Below, in pieces: positions 44,050-52,419 of a DNA stretch of 64,000 nt (positions are counted from its first letter, which is position 1; each line of letters starts with the position of its first letter). Made by a program: the position numbers and the translations under genes. The notes under the pieces are model-generated. The model saw nothing but the letters and a program-made list of their open reading frames with translations. It ran no database searches and had not been told where the DNA came from. The stretch spans positions 2,232,001 to 2,296,000 of the forward strand of contig NZ_CP175698.1 of NCBI RefSeq assembly GCF_046097095.1. Direction: 5' to 3'. The stretch comes from Natrinema sp046097095 (GTDB lineage Archaea > Halobacteriota > Halobacteria > Halobacteriales > Natrialbaceae).

Positions 44050-45435
44050 ATGAAACGACAAGCGCTCGGCGCGATTTCGGCCGCACTCGCATTGACTCTC
44101 CCCTGGGTCGCCGTCTGGGGAGCGACCGAAGTCCTCCCTTGGTTCGCGGCTACCACAGGAATCGCATACGAAGCGCCGGCGCTACTCGAGACGCTGTCGA
44201 CGCTCGGAACGGTGCTCGTGACCGGTCTTGCCGTCCTCGGGGCCTCGTTCCTGCTCGCGTGGGCGGCCGAAACCGCCGAGAAGGACGTGCCGCGAGCGTT
44301 CGCGATCGCGGTGCTCGCGGTGCTGGCCGTCGCGCCCGAGTACGCCGTCGACGCCCTCTACGCCTGGAACGCGGGCGTGTTCGCGGGGACCGAACGCGGC
44401 GTCCAGGCGGGAAATCTCGCGGTCGCCAACATGACCGGTGCGAACCGGATCCTGATCGGCATCGGCTGGGCCGGCGTCGCCCTCTTTACGATCTTCCGCC
44501 GGGGATCGTCGACCGATCCCTCGGTCGAGTCCCGTTCCGGGTTCCTCTCCGACGTCGTCGTCCTCGACCGAGATATCGGCCTCGAGGTCGTTTTCCTGCT
44601 CGTCGCGACCGCCTGGGCCTTTCTCGTTCCCCTCAACGGCGGTATCGACATCTTCGACATGCTGTTTCTCGTCGGCCTCTACGTGCTCTACATTGCGGTC
44701 ATCCTCCGCGGCGAGGCCGAACCCGAGACCGAACACGTCGGGGTGCCGGCATACCTCCAGCAGTTTTCGCGGGGCCGCCGCGTCCTGACCGTCCTGCTCC
44801 TGTTCGGCTATGCCGGCGTGATGATCTTCACGGCCGTTGAACCGTTCGCCCACGGCCTCGAGCACCTCGGCCAGGAGGTGGGCGTCCCGTCGTTCTTCAT
44901 GATCCAGTGGATCGCGCCGCTGGCCTCCGAATCGCCGGAGCTCATCGTCGTCGTCTACCTCGTCAATAAGGCCCGCTCGACGGCCGGCTTCAACGCGCTC
45001 ATCTCCTCGAAGCTCAACCAGTGGACGCTGCTCATCGGCACCCTCGTCGTCGTCCACTCCCTCGCGCTCGGCGAGTACGGCGTCCTCGCCTTCGACTATA
45101 AACAGTCCGCGGAAATCTGGCTGACCGCTGCCCAGTCCTTTTTCGCCATCGCCCTCCTGTTGAACTTCGAGATGTCCGTCAGGGAGGCGCTCACGCTGCT
45201 CGTCCTCTTCCTCTCGCAGGTCGTTCTGGAGTTCGCCATCATCCAGGAGTACTTTGGACTCCCGGTCGAGAGCACCGAACTGTTGTTGCTCTACACTGCC
45301 ATCTACGTCGTCCTTGGGGTCGCGCTGTTCGTCCGCCGCTGGCAGTCGTTCCGTCGGCTCCTTCGGCGAACCGCCGGGACGGTCGGTGCCGCGATGCCGG
45401 GCGGTGGTGATCGGACCCACAGCGTCGACGACTGA
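44050..45435 (+). CDS. Sodium/calcium exchanger (CaCA) family protein
   Basis: 461 aa with about eleven membrane segments. The two alpha-repeats are clear: VAPEYAVDALYAW with GNLAVANMTGANRILIGIGW near residues 96-140, and APLASESPELIVVVYLVNKA with ALISSKLNQWTLLIGTL near 297-340. The acidic residues in PEY and SPE are the cation-site ligands. N-terminus is a hydrophobic, possibly uncleaved first helix. Exchanges Na+ or H+ for Ca2+ (or similar) across the membrane; ion preference not readable. Confidence 0.9.
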   Translation: MKRQALGAISAALALTLPWVAVWGATEVLPWFAATTGIAYEAPALLETLSTLGTVLVTGLAVLGASFLLAWAAETAEKDVPRAFAIAVLAVLAVAPEYAVDALYAWNAGVFAGTERGVQAGNLAVANMTGANRILIGIGWAGVALFTIFRRGSSTDPSVESRSGFLSDVVVLDRDIGLEVVFLLVATAWAFLVPLNGGIDIFDMLFLVGLYVLYIAVILRGEAEPETEHVGVPAYLQQFSRGRRVLTVLLLFGYAGVMIFTAVEPFAHGLEHLGQEVGVPSFFMIQWIAPLASESPELIVVVYLVNKARSTAGFNALISSKLNQWTLLIGTLVVVHSLALGEYGVLAFDYKQSAEIWLTAAQSFFAIALLLNFEMSVREALTLLVLFLSQVVLEFAIIQEYFGLPVESTELLLLYTAIYVVLGVALFVRRWQSFRRLLRRTAGTVGAAMPGGGDRTHSVDD

Positions 45436-45823
45436 ATCGCAGACCGACCCGTTCGGCCGCCGTTCCGTCCGGCTCCGCCGCTCTCCACGATCACACTCGC
45501 CAGTGGAACGTCAACTCACAATACGGTATACGCGAAGCTGGCTCCTCCTCGACCTTGAGATTCTATAGCGAGTGGCACGAGTACGCGGGTCCAGATTCGG
45601 CGGTCCGAGGGCGTTCAGTTGTTATCTCCTTCTGCGGGTCGGCGTGGTACTCCTTGTGGGCCTGACGGGCGACGTTGAAAGCAGACTCATACGGCGAGTC
45701 CTGGGGTAAATACGTTTTTCAGCTACGGGTCGGCGCTTTCGCCTCGAGAATCGATTTTCGGTACATCGCCGTCACTGAGTCGCCGGCTAATCCATTTGGT
45801 CGTCTCTCGCATACCCGTTGGCG
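45436..45823. other. 388-bp intergenic region
   Basis: Contains a minus-strand gene fragment (45563-45706, described separately) and, nearer the next gene, AT-richer stretches at about 45707-45722 and 45750-45760. No intact gene. Confidence 0.5.
45563..45706 (-). pseudogene. Gene fragment, family unrecognised
   Basis: A minus-strand frame of about 47 codons, opened by a stop and without a start, reads YLPQDSPYESAFNVARQAHK then EYHADPQKEITTERPRT and stops at TAG (45565-45563). The composition resembles a real helical C-terminus, not random GC-rich frame. Probably the tail of a lost gene; could also be chance. Confidence 0.3.
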
Positions 45824-46564
45824 ATGTCTCCGAGTGAGTCGGCGGGTCCCGCCACCGCAGTTCTCTTCACGTACGCGATCGTCCTCGCACTGGTTCACCT
45901 CTTCGCCGGCCGACTCGGTATCAGTGGGCGGCTCCCGCGGAGCCGATGGCTGTCGATCGCCGGCGGCGTCTCGGTTGCGTACGTGTTCGTCCACCTCCTG
46001 CCCGAGATCCATGAGGCCGCCGCGACGATCGACCGTCACGGGCTCTCCGTGCCGCTCGTCGAACAGTACGGCTACCTGCTGGCCCTCGTCGGGTTCATCA
46101 CCTTTTACGGCCTCGAGCACCTCGCTCGCCGGTCAACCACCGGTACCGATCGGGACGGGGACACTGTCGCGGCCGGCGTCTTCTGGCTCCACCTCGGCGC
46201 GTTCGCGGTCTACAATGCCATCATCGGCTCGCTGCTCTGGGATCGCGAACTCGGTAACCTCGCCCTCTTCGTCGTCGCCATGGCGTTGCACTTCGTCGTC
46301 ACGGACGACGGTCTCCGCGAACACCACGGGCGGGTGTACCACCGCCGAGGCCGGTGGCTGCTGTCGGCGGCGGTGCTCGTCGGCTTCGGAGCGGGATACG
46401 CGCTCGAGGGAACCGAGCTGCTGGTCGCCGTCTTCTTGCCGTTTCTGGCCGGCGGCGTCATCCTCAACGTGATCAAAGAGGAACTGCCCTCCGATCGCGA
46501 GAGTCGGTTCTGGGCGTTCGCGCTCGGTGGCTCGGGGTACGCAGCGCTGTTGCTAGCCGTGTGA
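45824..46564 (+). CDS. ZIP-like membrane protein
   Basis: 246 aa with seven to eight membrane segments. VAYVFVHLLPEIHEA near residue 50 and HFVVTDDGLREHHG near 160 place His, Glu and Asp inside helices as in metal transporters, and GGVILNVIKEELPSDRESRFWAF matches the C-terminal EELP segment of ZIP proteins. Likely a divalent metal (zinc or iron) transporter or a relative that lost function. ATG at 45824 used; a TTG two codons earlier exists. Confidence 0.65.
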   Translation: MSPSESAGPATAVLFTYAIVLALVHLFAGRLGISGRLPRSRWLSIAGGVSVAYVFVHLLPEIHEAAATIDRHGLSVPLVEQYGYLLALVGFITFYGLEHLARRSTTGTDRDGDTVAAGVFWLHLGAFAVYNAIIGSLLWDRELGNLALFVVAMALHFVVTDDGLREHHGRVYHRRGRWLLSAAVLVGFGAGYALEGTELLVAVFLPFLAGGVILNVIKEELPSDRESRFWAFALGGSGYAALLLAV

Positions 46565-46660
46565 TGTAGCCAACTGTTGCCAGTCATTCGTGTATGTCTG
46601 CGCTGTTGGAAAAGGTATGCATTACAATCATATCTCTCCACCTATTCCAGGTAGACAGTC

Positions 46661-46843
46661 GTGTCTGTCGATACTCGCAGCGGTCGACGCGACGAGATCG
46701 ACGCCGAGTACGTCGTCATCGGCGGCCGGAACTGATCCCCGACGGGGAAGGCGCTGTTCGGCATTACGACGCAGTCGGTCCTGCTCGCGGCCGACCGCCC
46801 GGTCGTGACGGTCATGTCGGCCGACGGACACCCAGGGCAGTCG
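46661..46843 (+). pseudogene. Nonsense-interrupted universal stress protein remnant
   Basis: In one frame the DNA reads RRDEIDAEYVVIGGRN, then a TGA stop (46733-46735), then SPTGKALFGITTQSVLLAAD and RPVVTVMS. This is the C-terminal half of a UspA domain (VGGR-x-SPxGKxLFG-x-TTQSVLL-x-ADRPVVTV); the stop replaces the usual Arg codon. The N-terminal half is absent, and the frame runs without a stop into the 3' end of the opposite-strand CNNM gene. Clear pseudogene. Confidence 0.7.
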
Positions 46844-48196
46844 TTAGCTCGAGGCGGCGACGCCGGGTTCGTCGGCCACCGACGGATCGGGTTCGACGAT
46901 GCGCACGCGCTTGATGCGCGTGTTATCGACTCGTTCGACGGTCAGTTCGACACCATCGTAGGCGAACGTCTCGCCGGGCTCGACCAGTCGGCCGGCGCGG
47001 TTGAACACGAAGCCGGCGATGGTTTCGAACTCCTCGCCTTCGGGGAATTCGACGCCGATGGCGTCGTTGACGTCCTCGATGTTCACGTCGCCGTCGACCC
47101 GGACGGTCCGCTCGTCGACGGTCTCGATCGGCTCTTCTTCCTGCGTGTCGAGGATCTCGCCGACGACCGCTTCGACGATGTCCTCGGTCGTGACGATCCC
47201 TTCCGTGGTGCCGAACTCGTCGATGACGACGACCTGCTCGACGCGCTCGGCGCGCATCTCGCGGAACAGGTCGTCGATCTGTTTGCTCTCCGGAACGTGG
47301 GGCGTCTCCTCGAGATAGGCTTCGAGCGACTCGCCCTCGGTCGACTCACCGTGCTTGTAGTCGCGAACGAGGGTACCGAGTTCGACCACGCCGACGACGT
47401 TGTCGAGTCCGCCCTCGTAGACCGGGAGGCGAGTGTGGCCGCTCTCGACGCACTTCGCGACGGCGTCGTCGACCGTCGCCGATCGGGCGACGGCGGTCAC
47501 GTCCAACCGCGGGGTCATCACTTCCTTGGTGATGGTGTCGTTGAACCGGAACACGCGCTGGAGCATCTCGCGCTCGTCGGCCTCGATGATCCCCTCGCTT
47601 TCGCCGGTTCGGATCAACTCGCGGATCTCGTCGCGGGTCACGTACGACGATTCGACGGCGGTGCCGCCGACCAGACCGTTGATAAGGCGGGTCAGTCCGT
47701 CGAAGGTGACCACCAGCGGATAGAGGACGTACTCCGAGAGTCGAAGCGGACGGGCGACGGTGAGCGCCCACGACTCTGTGTTCTCGATGGCGTACGATTT
47801 GGGCGCACTCTCGCCGAACAGCAAAACGACCGCCGTCACGCCGAACGTCGCCGCGAGGACGGCCTGCCCCTGGGCGAGGTACATCCCAAGCAACCCCGTT
47901 GCGATCGACGACATTGCGATGTTGACGAGGTTGTTCCCGACGAGGATGGTCACCAGCAACCGGTGGGGGTCGGACTGCAAGGACCGGACGGTCTCCGCGC
48001 CGGGTGCTCCCTCCTCGGCCAGCGCCTCGATGCGGTGCTGGGCCAACGAGAACATCGCCGTCTCTGACGAGGAGAAAAATCCCGACAGGACCAGCAACAC
48101 GCTGAGCGTCCCGACGCCAGCCGCGACGACGAGGTTCGTCGGAGGGTCGATACCGGCGACGAGGGTTCCCGCCGTGACCGCCTCGAGCCCGAACAT
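46844..48196 (-). CDS. CNNM/CorC family membrane protein (DUF21, CBS pair, CorC_HlyC)
   Basis: 450 aa. Residues about 20-195 are the DUF21 membrane domain with FFSSSETAMFSL; GFNDTITKEVMTPR-like FRFNDTITKEVMTPRLDV leads into two CBS domains (about 215-335; GHTRLPVYEGGLDNVVGVVEL; QVVVIDEFGTTEGIVTTEDI), which bind adenine nucleotides; the C-terminal transporter-associated domain is about 355-435. Family members export or sense Mg2+ and other cations, earlier called hemolysin-like. The start lies 5 bases after the ABC ATPase stop, so it is probably read from the peptide-transporter operon. Confidence 0.9.
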   Translation of the reverse strand: MFGLEAVTAGTLVAGIDPPTNLVVAAGVGTLSVLLVLSGFFSSSETAMFSLAQHRIEALAEEGAPGAETVRSLQSDPHRLLVTILVGNNLVNIAMSSIATGLLGMYLAQGQAVLAATFGVTAVVLLFGESAPKSYAIENTESWALTVARPLRLSEYVLYPLVVTFDGLTRLINGLVGGTAVESSYVTRDEIRELIRTGESEGIIEADEREMLQRVFRFNDTITKEVMTPRLDVTAVARSATVDDAVAKCVESGHTRLPVYEGGLDNVVGVVELGTLVRDYKHGESTEGESLEAYLEETPHVPESKQIDDLFREMRAERVEQVVVIDEFGTTEGIVTTEDIVEAVVGEILDTQEEEPIETVDERTVRVDGDVNIEDVNDAIGVEFPEGEEFETIAGFVFNRAGRLVEPGETFAYDGVELTVERVDNTRIKRVRIVEPDPSVADEPGVAASS

Positions 48197-48201
48197 CCTA
48201 C

Positions 48202-50307
48202 TCAGTCACCTGTTGAATCAGCATTCACTGATGGCTGAAATTTGTTGCCATTGTCCGTGGATGGTCCGTCTTCGCTGGCCCCCTCCGGGTAGTAACACGC
48301 CGCTCGGTGGCGCTCGTCGCCGGTCTCGTCGATGGCCGGCTCGGCCTCCCAGCACGAGTCCTGCGCTTTCGGACACCGCGGAGCGAACGCACAGCCGGAG
48401 GGGAGATCGACCGGGTCCGGCGGCTCGCCCTCGAGCAAGACGCGCGTCCGGTCGACCGTCGGGTCCTTCTCGGGCGCAGCGGATAGCAGCGACGCGGTGT
48501 AGGGATGGCTGGGCCGGGTCGCGACCTGATCCACCTCGCCCTCCTCGATGACGCGGCCGAGGTACATGATGGCCAGCCGATCCGAGACCTGGACCAGACT
48601 CGCGAGGTCGTGGGAGATGTAGACGATGCCGATGTCTTCGGTATCGGCCAGCCCCCGCAGCAGGTTCAGCAGGTTGACCTTCAGCGAGACGTCCAGCATC
48701 GACGCCGGCTCGTCACAGATCAGGAAGTCCGGATCGAGCACCAGCGCCTTGGCGACCGCCACGCGCTGGCGCTGGCCGCCGGAGAGCTCGTGGGGGTACT
48801 TATCGAGGAACGTCTCGGCAGGGGTTAGCCCCACTTTCTCTAACGTCTCGACGATCGCCCGCTCTTTCTCGTCGGTGCGGTAATCGTGGATCGAAAGCGG
48901 CTCGCCGACGAGTTTGCGGACGGTCTGGCGCGGGTTCAGCGAGTCGAACGGGTCCTGGAAGACGATCTGGACCTTCCGCCGGAACTCCTGTAAGTTGCCG
49001 TTTTGATAGTACTCGTAGGGTTCGCCGTCGAAGGTCAATTCGCCGCCGGTCGGATCCTCGAGCAGGGCCATCGTCTCGCCCAGCGTCGACTTCCCACAGC
49101 CGGACTCGCCGGCGACGCCGAGCACCTCCGATCGGCGGACCGACAGCGAGACGCCGTCGACGGCCTTCACGGAGTCGGGATCCTCGCCGCGGATCTTGTC
49201 CAGCAGCGGCTGACTTTGCTCGTAGTGTTTCTCGAGGCCATCGGTCTCGAGGATGACCTCGCCGCGGTCGGAGCCGCCGTCGGCGTCGTCGGGGATGTCC
49301 CAGGTCTCTGGCTCGTCGGCCGCCTGTCGCATTTGTGCGGCCTCCTTGACGCGGTGACAGGCCGACCGGTGGTTTCGGTTGGGAAGCTCGACCGGCTCGG
49401 GGTGGGACTCCCCGCACTCGTCGGTGGCGAACGGACACCGGTCCTGAAACACGCAGGCCGTCGGCTCCGCGTTCAGGTTCGGCGGCGAGCCGGGGATCGC
49501 GACGGGATCCTTGTCCTCTTCGTCGATCTCCGGGAAGGAGTTCTTCAGCCCCATCGTGTATGGGTTCGTGGGATTGACCAGCACGTTGTCGACGCTGCCC
49601 TGTTCCATGACCTTCCCGCCGTAGAGGATCGACAGCTCGTCGCAGGTCTCGGCGATGACGCCGATCTCGTGGGTGATCAGCAACAGCGAGCTGTCCATCC
49701 GCTCTTGAATTTCGAGAATCTTGTCGATGATCTTGTCCTGGACGATGACGTCTAACCCGGTTGTCGGCTCGTCGGCGATGATGAGGTCCGGCTCGAGGGC
49801 CAGCGCCATCGCGATGGTAACCCGCTGGCGCATCCCGCCGGAGAACTCGTGGGGGTAGTCGTCGATCCGGTCGGGATCGAGGCCGACCATCTCGAACAGC
49901 TCGCGGACGCGGTCGCGGGCCTTCGCGTCGGAGACGTTTCGGTGAGTGTGGATGGCCTGTGCGATCTGGTCGCCGGTCGACATCACGGGATCGAGCGAGT
50001 CCATCGCACTCTGGGGGATGTAGGCGATGTCCTCCCAGAGGATGTCCCGGCGCTCGGCCTCGGAGAGGTCGGTGAGGTCCGTGCCGTTGAATTCGATCGT
50101 CCCGCGCTCGACGGTGCCGTTGCCAGGGAGCAGTCCGAGCAGCGCCTCCGCGACGGTGGACTTCCCAGAGCCGGACTCGCCGGCGAGGCCGTAGTTGACG
50201 CCCTCGTCGATGGTAAAGGAAACGTCGTTGACGGCGTGGACGTTCCCGTCCTCCTCGGGATGCGTGCTATACGTGACTTTGAGATCGTCGACTTCGAGTA
50301 GACTCAT
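48202..50307 (-). CDS. Fused double ATPase of a peptide/nickel ABC transporter (DppD-DppF)
   Basis: 701 aa, twice the usual length because the two ATPases are one chain. First domain: Walker A GESGSGKST near residue 42, signature FSGGMRQR near 160, Walker B LIIADEPTTGLD near 180, and an oligopeptide-type C-terminal Cys cluster (ACVFQDRCPFATDEC). Second domain: Walker A GESGCGKST near 430, LSGGQRQR near 545, Walker B FLICDEPASMLD, and CAFAPRCPKAQDSC. The Cys clusters probably hold an Fe-S or Zn site as in Dpp/Opp ATPases. Overlaps the permease upstream by four bases. Confidence 0.93.
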   Translation of the reverse strand: MSLLEVDDLKVTYSTHPEEDGNVHAVNDVSFTIDEGVNYGLAGESGSGKSTVAEALLGLLPGNGTVERGTIEFNGTDLTDLSEAERRDILWEDIAYIPQSAMDSLDPVMSTGDQIAQAIHTHRNVSDAKARDRVRELFEMVGLDPDRIDDYPHEFSGGMRQRVTIAMALALEPDLIIADEPTTGLDVIVQDKIIDKILEIQERMDSSLLLITHEIGVIAETCDELSILYGGKVMEQGSVDNVLVNPTNPYTMGLKNSFPEIDEEDKDPVAIPGSPPNLNAEPTACVFQDRCPFATDECGESHPEPVELPNRNHRSACHRVKEAAQMRQAADEPETWDIPDDADGGSDRGEVILETDGLEKHYEQSQPLLDKIRGEDPDSVKAVDGVSLSVRRSEVLGVAGESGCGKSTLGETMALLEDPTGGELTFDGEPYEYYQNGNLQEFRRKVQIVFQDPFDSLNPRQTVRKLVGEPLSIHDYRTDEKERAIVETLEKVGLTPAETFLDKYPHELSGGQRQRVAVAKALVLDPDFLICDEPASMLDVSLKVNLLNLLRGLADTEDIGIVYISHDLASLVQVSDRLAIMYLGRVIEEGEVDQVATRPSHPYTASLLSAAPEKDPTVDRTRVLLEGEPPDPVDLPSGCAFAPRCPKAQDSCWEAEPAIDETGDERHRAACYYPEGASEDGPSTDNGNKFQPSVNADSTGD

Positions 50308-51224
50308 TGGTTGGTCTGGATTTCGGGGTTGATGACTTCCTCGTAGGCGCGGCCGATGAGGAACACCGAGGTGGTTATCGCGGCGATACCGACGGCGGGC
50401 GGAAGCACCCACCACCACGCGACGCGCATGTTACCCGACGCGAACACCTGCCGGAGCATCCGGCCCCAACTGGTCATCGTCGGGTCGCCAAAGCCGAGGA
50501 ACGCCAGGCTCGCCTGTGCGGCAATCGCCCAGGCGACGCCGTAGGCGGTGTAGAGAAAGCCGATCGGCAACACGTTCGGCGCGACGTGGTACAGCATCGT
50601 CCGCAGGTCGCTCGCGCCGCTGGCTCGAGCGGACTTGACGAACGTCCGCTCGCGGACCGATAGCACCTCCGAGCGGACGACCCGCGCCGGCATCTTCCAG
50701 AGGAAGGCGGCGATGATCGCCGTGATCAGCCAGATATTCGGCGTCATGAACGTCAGCAGCAGCAACGCCATGGGCATGAACGGCAAGGAGAACGTCAGGT
50801 CGGTCAGGCGCATCAGGAGTTCGTCGACCCAGCCGCCGTAGTAGCCGCTGACGACGCCGACGGTAAAGCCGAGCGCGCCCGTTCCGAGTCCGCCGAACAG
50901 CCCGACGATGAGCGTCGGCCGGGCACCGGCGAGGAACTGGCTCAGCACGTCCTTGCCGTACGATGTCGTCCCGAAGAACGCCTCGGCGCTCGGGGCCGAG
51001 AGCCGAAGGACGGAGCCGCCGTCGCCGCGGACGGTGTACTCGATCGGGTCGTGCGGGGCGAGCAACGGCCCGAACAGCCCGAGGAACACGAACGCCGCGA
51101 CGACGATCATCCCGCCGAACGCCAGCGGGTCCTGTCGCAAGAACGCGAACTGATCGCGAACGGTCGTCAACAGCGAATCGATGCGCTCGTACAGTTCCCC
51201 TTTCGGTTTCGTTTCCGTGCTCAT
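50304..51224 (-). CDS. Peptide/nickel ABC transporter permease, DppC type
   Basis: 306 aa with six membrane segments. Residues about 30-55 are the OppC N-terminal domain helix; the coupling (EAA) loop is VRERTFVKSARASGASDLRTMLYHVAPN near 195-225. Located by ATGA overlaps between the second permease and the fused ATPase. Forms the membrane channel with DppB. Substrate class (di/oligopeptide or nickel) cannot be fixed from sequence. Confidence 0.93.
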   Translation of the reverse strand: MSTETKPKGELYERIDSLLTTVRDQFAFLRQDPLAFGGMIVVAAFVFLGLFGPLLAPHDPIEYTVRGDGGSVLRLSAPSAEAFFGTTSYGKDVLSQFLAGARPTLIVGLFGGLGTGALGFTVGVVSGYYGGWVDELLMRLTDLTFSLPFMPMALLLLTFMTPNIWLITAIIAAFLWKMPARVVRSEVLSVRERTFVKSARASGASDLRTMLYHVAPNVLPIGFLYTAYGVAWAIAAQASLAFLGFGDPTMTSWGRMLRQVFASGNMRVAWWWVLPPAVGIAAITTSVFLIGRAYEEVINPEIQTNQ

Positions 51225-52216
51225 GCCGCCCCACCTCCGTTCGTCGAGACCGTCGGATCGAAGTACGCATAGAGGACGTCGGCGGCGAGGTTCGCGATGA
51301 TCACGGCCAACGCCATGATGAAGACGGCGGCCTGCACCAGCGGATAGTCCTGTTGCTGGATGGCCAACACGAGTTCGCGGCCGATTCCGGGCCAGCTAAA
51401 GACGACCTCGAGCAGGATCAGTCCCTGGAAGATCATCCCCAGTCGCAGCGTGAAGTACGTCAGGATCGGCAGCATCGAGTTTCGGCCCGCGCGGGCCAGT
51501 TGCTGCATCTCCGTCAGCCCCTTCGCGCGGTGGAGTTTGAGGAACTCCGAGCCCCGTTTCTCGACGACGCCGTTGCGAGCGAGCAACAGGAAGTCGCCGC
51601 TGTAGTAGAGGACGGCGACCGTAAAGGGGAGGAGATAGTGGTGCAGGAAGTCGAGCGAGACGAACGTCTCGAGGTAGCCCTCGGGCGTCGCCCGGATCGA
51701 TCGCATTCCGAGTGCGGGGACGAGTTCTAAGTTGTACGCGAAGACGATGATGAAGCCGATCGCGGTGATGAACACCGGCGTCGAGCGCAGCAGCGTCGTC
51801 GAGACGATGCTGACCTTCTCGAGGCGACTGCCTCGGTTCCAGCCGGCGTACATGCCAAGCAGCGAGCTCAGGATCGCGGTCGTCACCAGCGCGGGCACGA
51901 GCAGAATCAGCGAGTTGATCAGGCGCGGCTCGAGGACCGCCCAGACCGGCTGACTCCGCAGGATGGAGTAGCCAAACTGGAAGGTCAGCAGGCTCCCGAG
52001 GTAGCTGATGTACTGCTTCCACAGCGGCTGGTTGAGCCCGTACATCGACCGGATTTCGCTGATTTGTTCCTGATTCAAGTTCCCCGAGGTCACGAGCGCC
52101 TCGAATGGGCTTCCCGGCAGGAGCCGCAAGACGACGAAGATCACCGAGACGGCGATCAGCGTCAGCAGGACGGAGATCGCGAGCCGTTTGAGCAGGAACC
52201 GCTGGAACTTCGTCAT
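51221..52216 (-). CDS. Peptide/nickel ABC transporter permease, DppB type
   Basis: 331 aa with six membrane segments. N-terminus FLLKRLAISVLLTLIAVSVIFVVLRLLPGSPF is the standard first helix of DppB; the coupling loop is EFLKLHRAKGLTEMQQLARAGRNS near 225-250. Start overlaps the stop of the 68-aa ORF (ATGA), and its stop overlaps the start of the DppC gene, so the whole set is translationally coupled. Confidence 0.93.
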   Translation of the reverse strand: MTKFQRFLLKRLAISVLLTLIAVSVIFVVLRLLPGSPFEALVTSGNLNQEQISEIRSMYGLNQPLWKQYISYLGSLLTFQFGYSILRSQPVWAVLEPRLINSLILLVPALVTTAILSSLLGMYAGWNRGSRLEKVSIVSTTLLRSTPVFITAIGFIIVFAYNLELVPALGMRSIRATPEGYLETFVSLDFLHHYLLPFTVAVLYYSGDFLLLARNGVVEKRGSEFLKLHRAKGLTEMQQLARAGRNSMLPILTYFTLRLGMIFQGLILLEVVFSWPGIGRELVLAIQQQDYPLVQAAVFIMALAVIIANLAADVLYAYFDPTVSTNGGGAA

Positions 52217-52419
52217 CGGTCATCCTCCGCGGTGCTCGCCATCTCGGTCGCCGGTCGTGCCGTCGCGTCGACCGCCGTGCAGTCGCTCGCCGGCGTCTCC
52301 GCGACGGTCGCCGCACGGCCGCTCGCTGCGGCACACTCGGCTCGAGCGCCGGTTCGGTCGGGGTGTCGATTCGCCTCCGTTCGGGTCGTTCCTCTCACGA
52401 GGGTGGTCGCACGGTTCAT
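52213..52419 (-). CDS. 68-aa ORF coupled inside the peptide-transporter operon
   Basis: The frame starts by ATGA overlap with the stop of the binding-protein gene and ends by ATGA overlap with the DppB start, so it exactly bridges the two. The peptide is Ala/Thr/Arg-rich, without hydrophobic segments or motifs (ATTLVRGTTRTEANRHPDR; ATVAETPASDCTAVDATA), and low complexity. Either a real small protein or a ribosome-passage spacer that keeps translation coupled. No family recognised. Confidence 0.5.
   Translation of the reverse strand: MNRATTLVRGTTRTEANRHPDRTGARAECAAASGRAATVAETPASDCTAVDATARPATEMASTAEDDR

Noticed and set aside
45675..46472. 265-aa plus-strand frame covering the ZIP-like gene
   Set aside because: Serine/arginine-rich shadow in another frame of the membrane protein gene.
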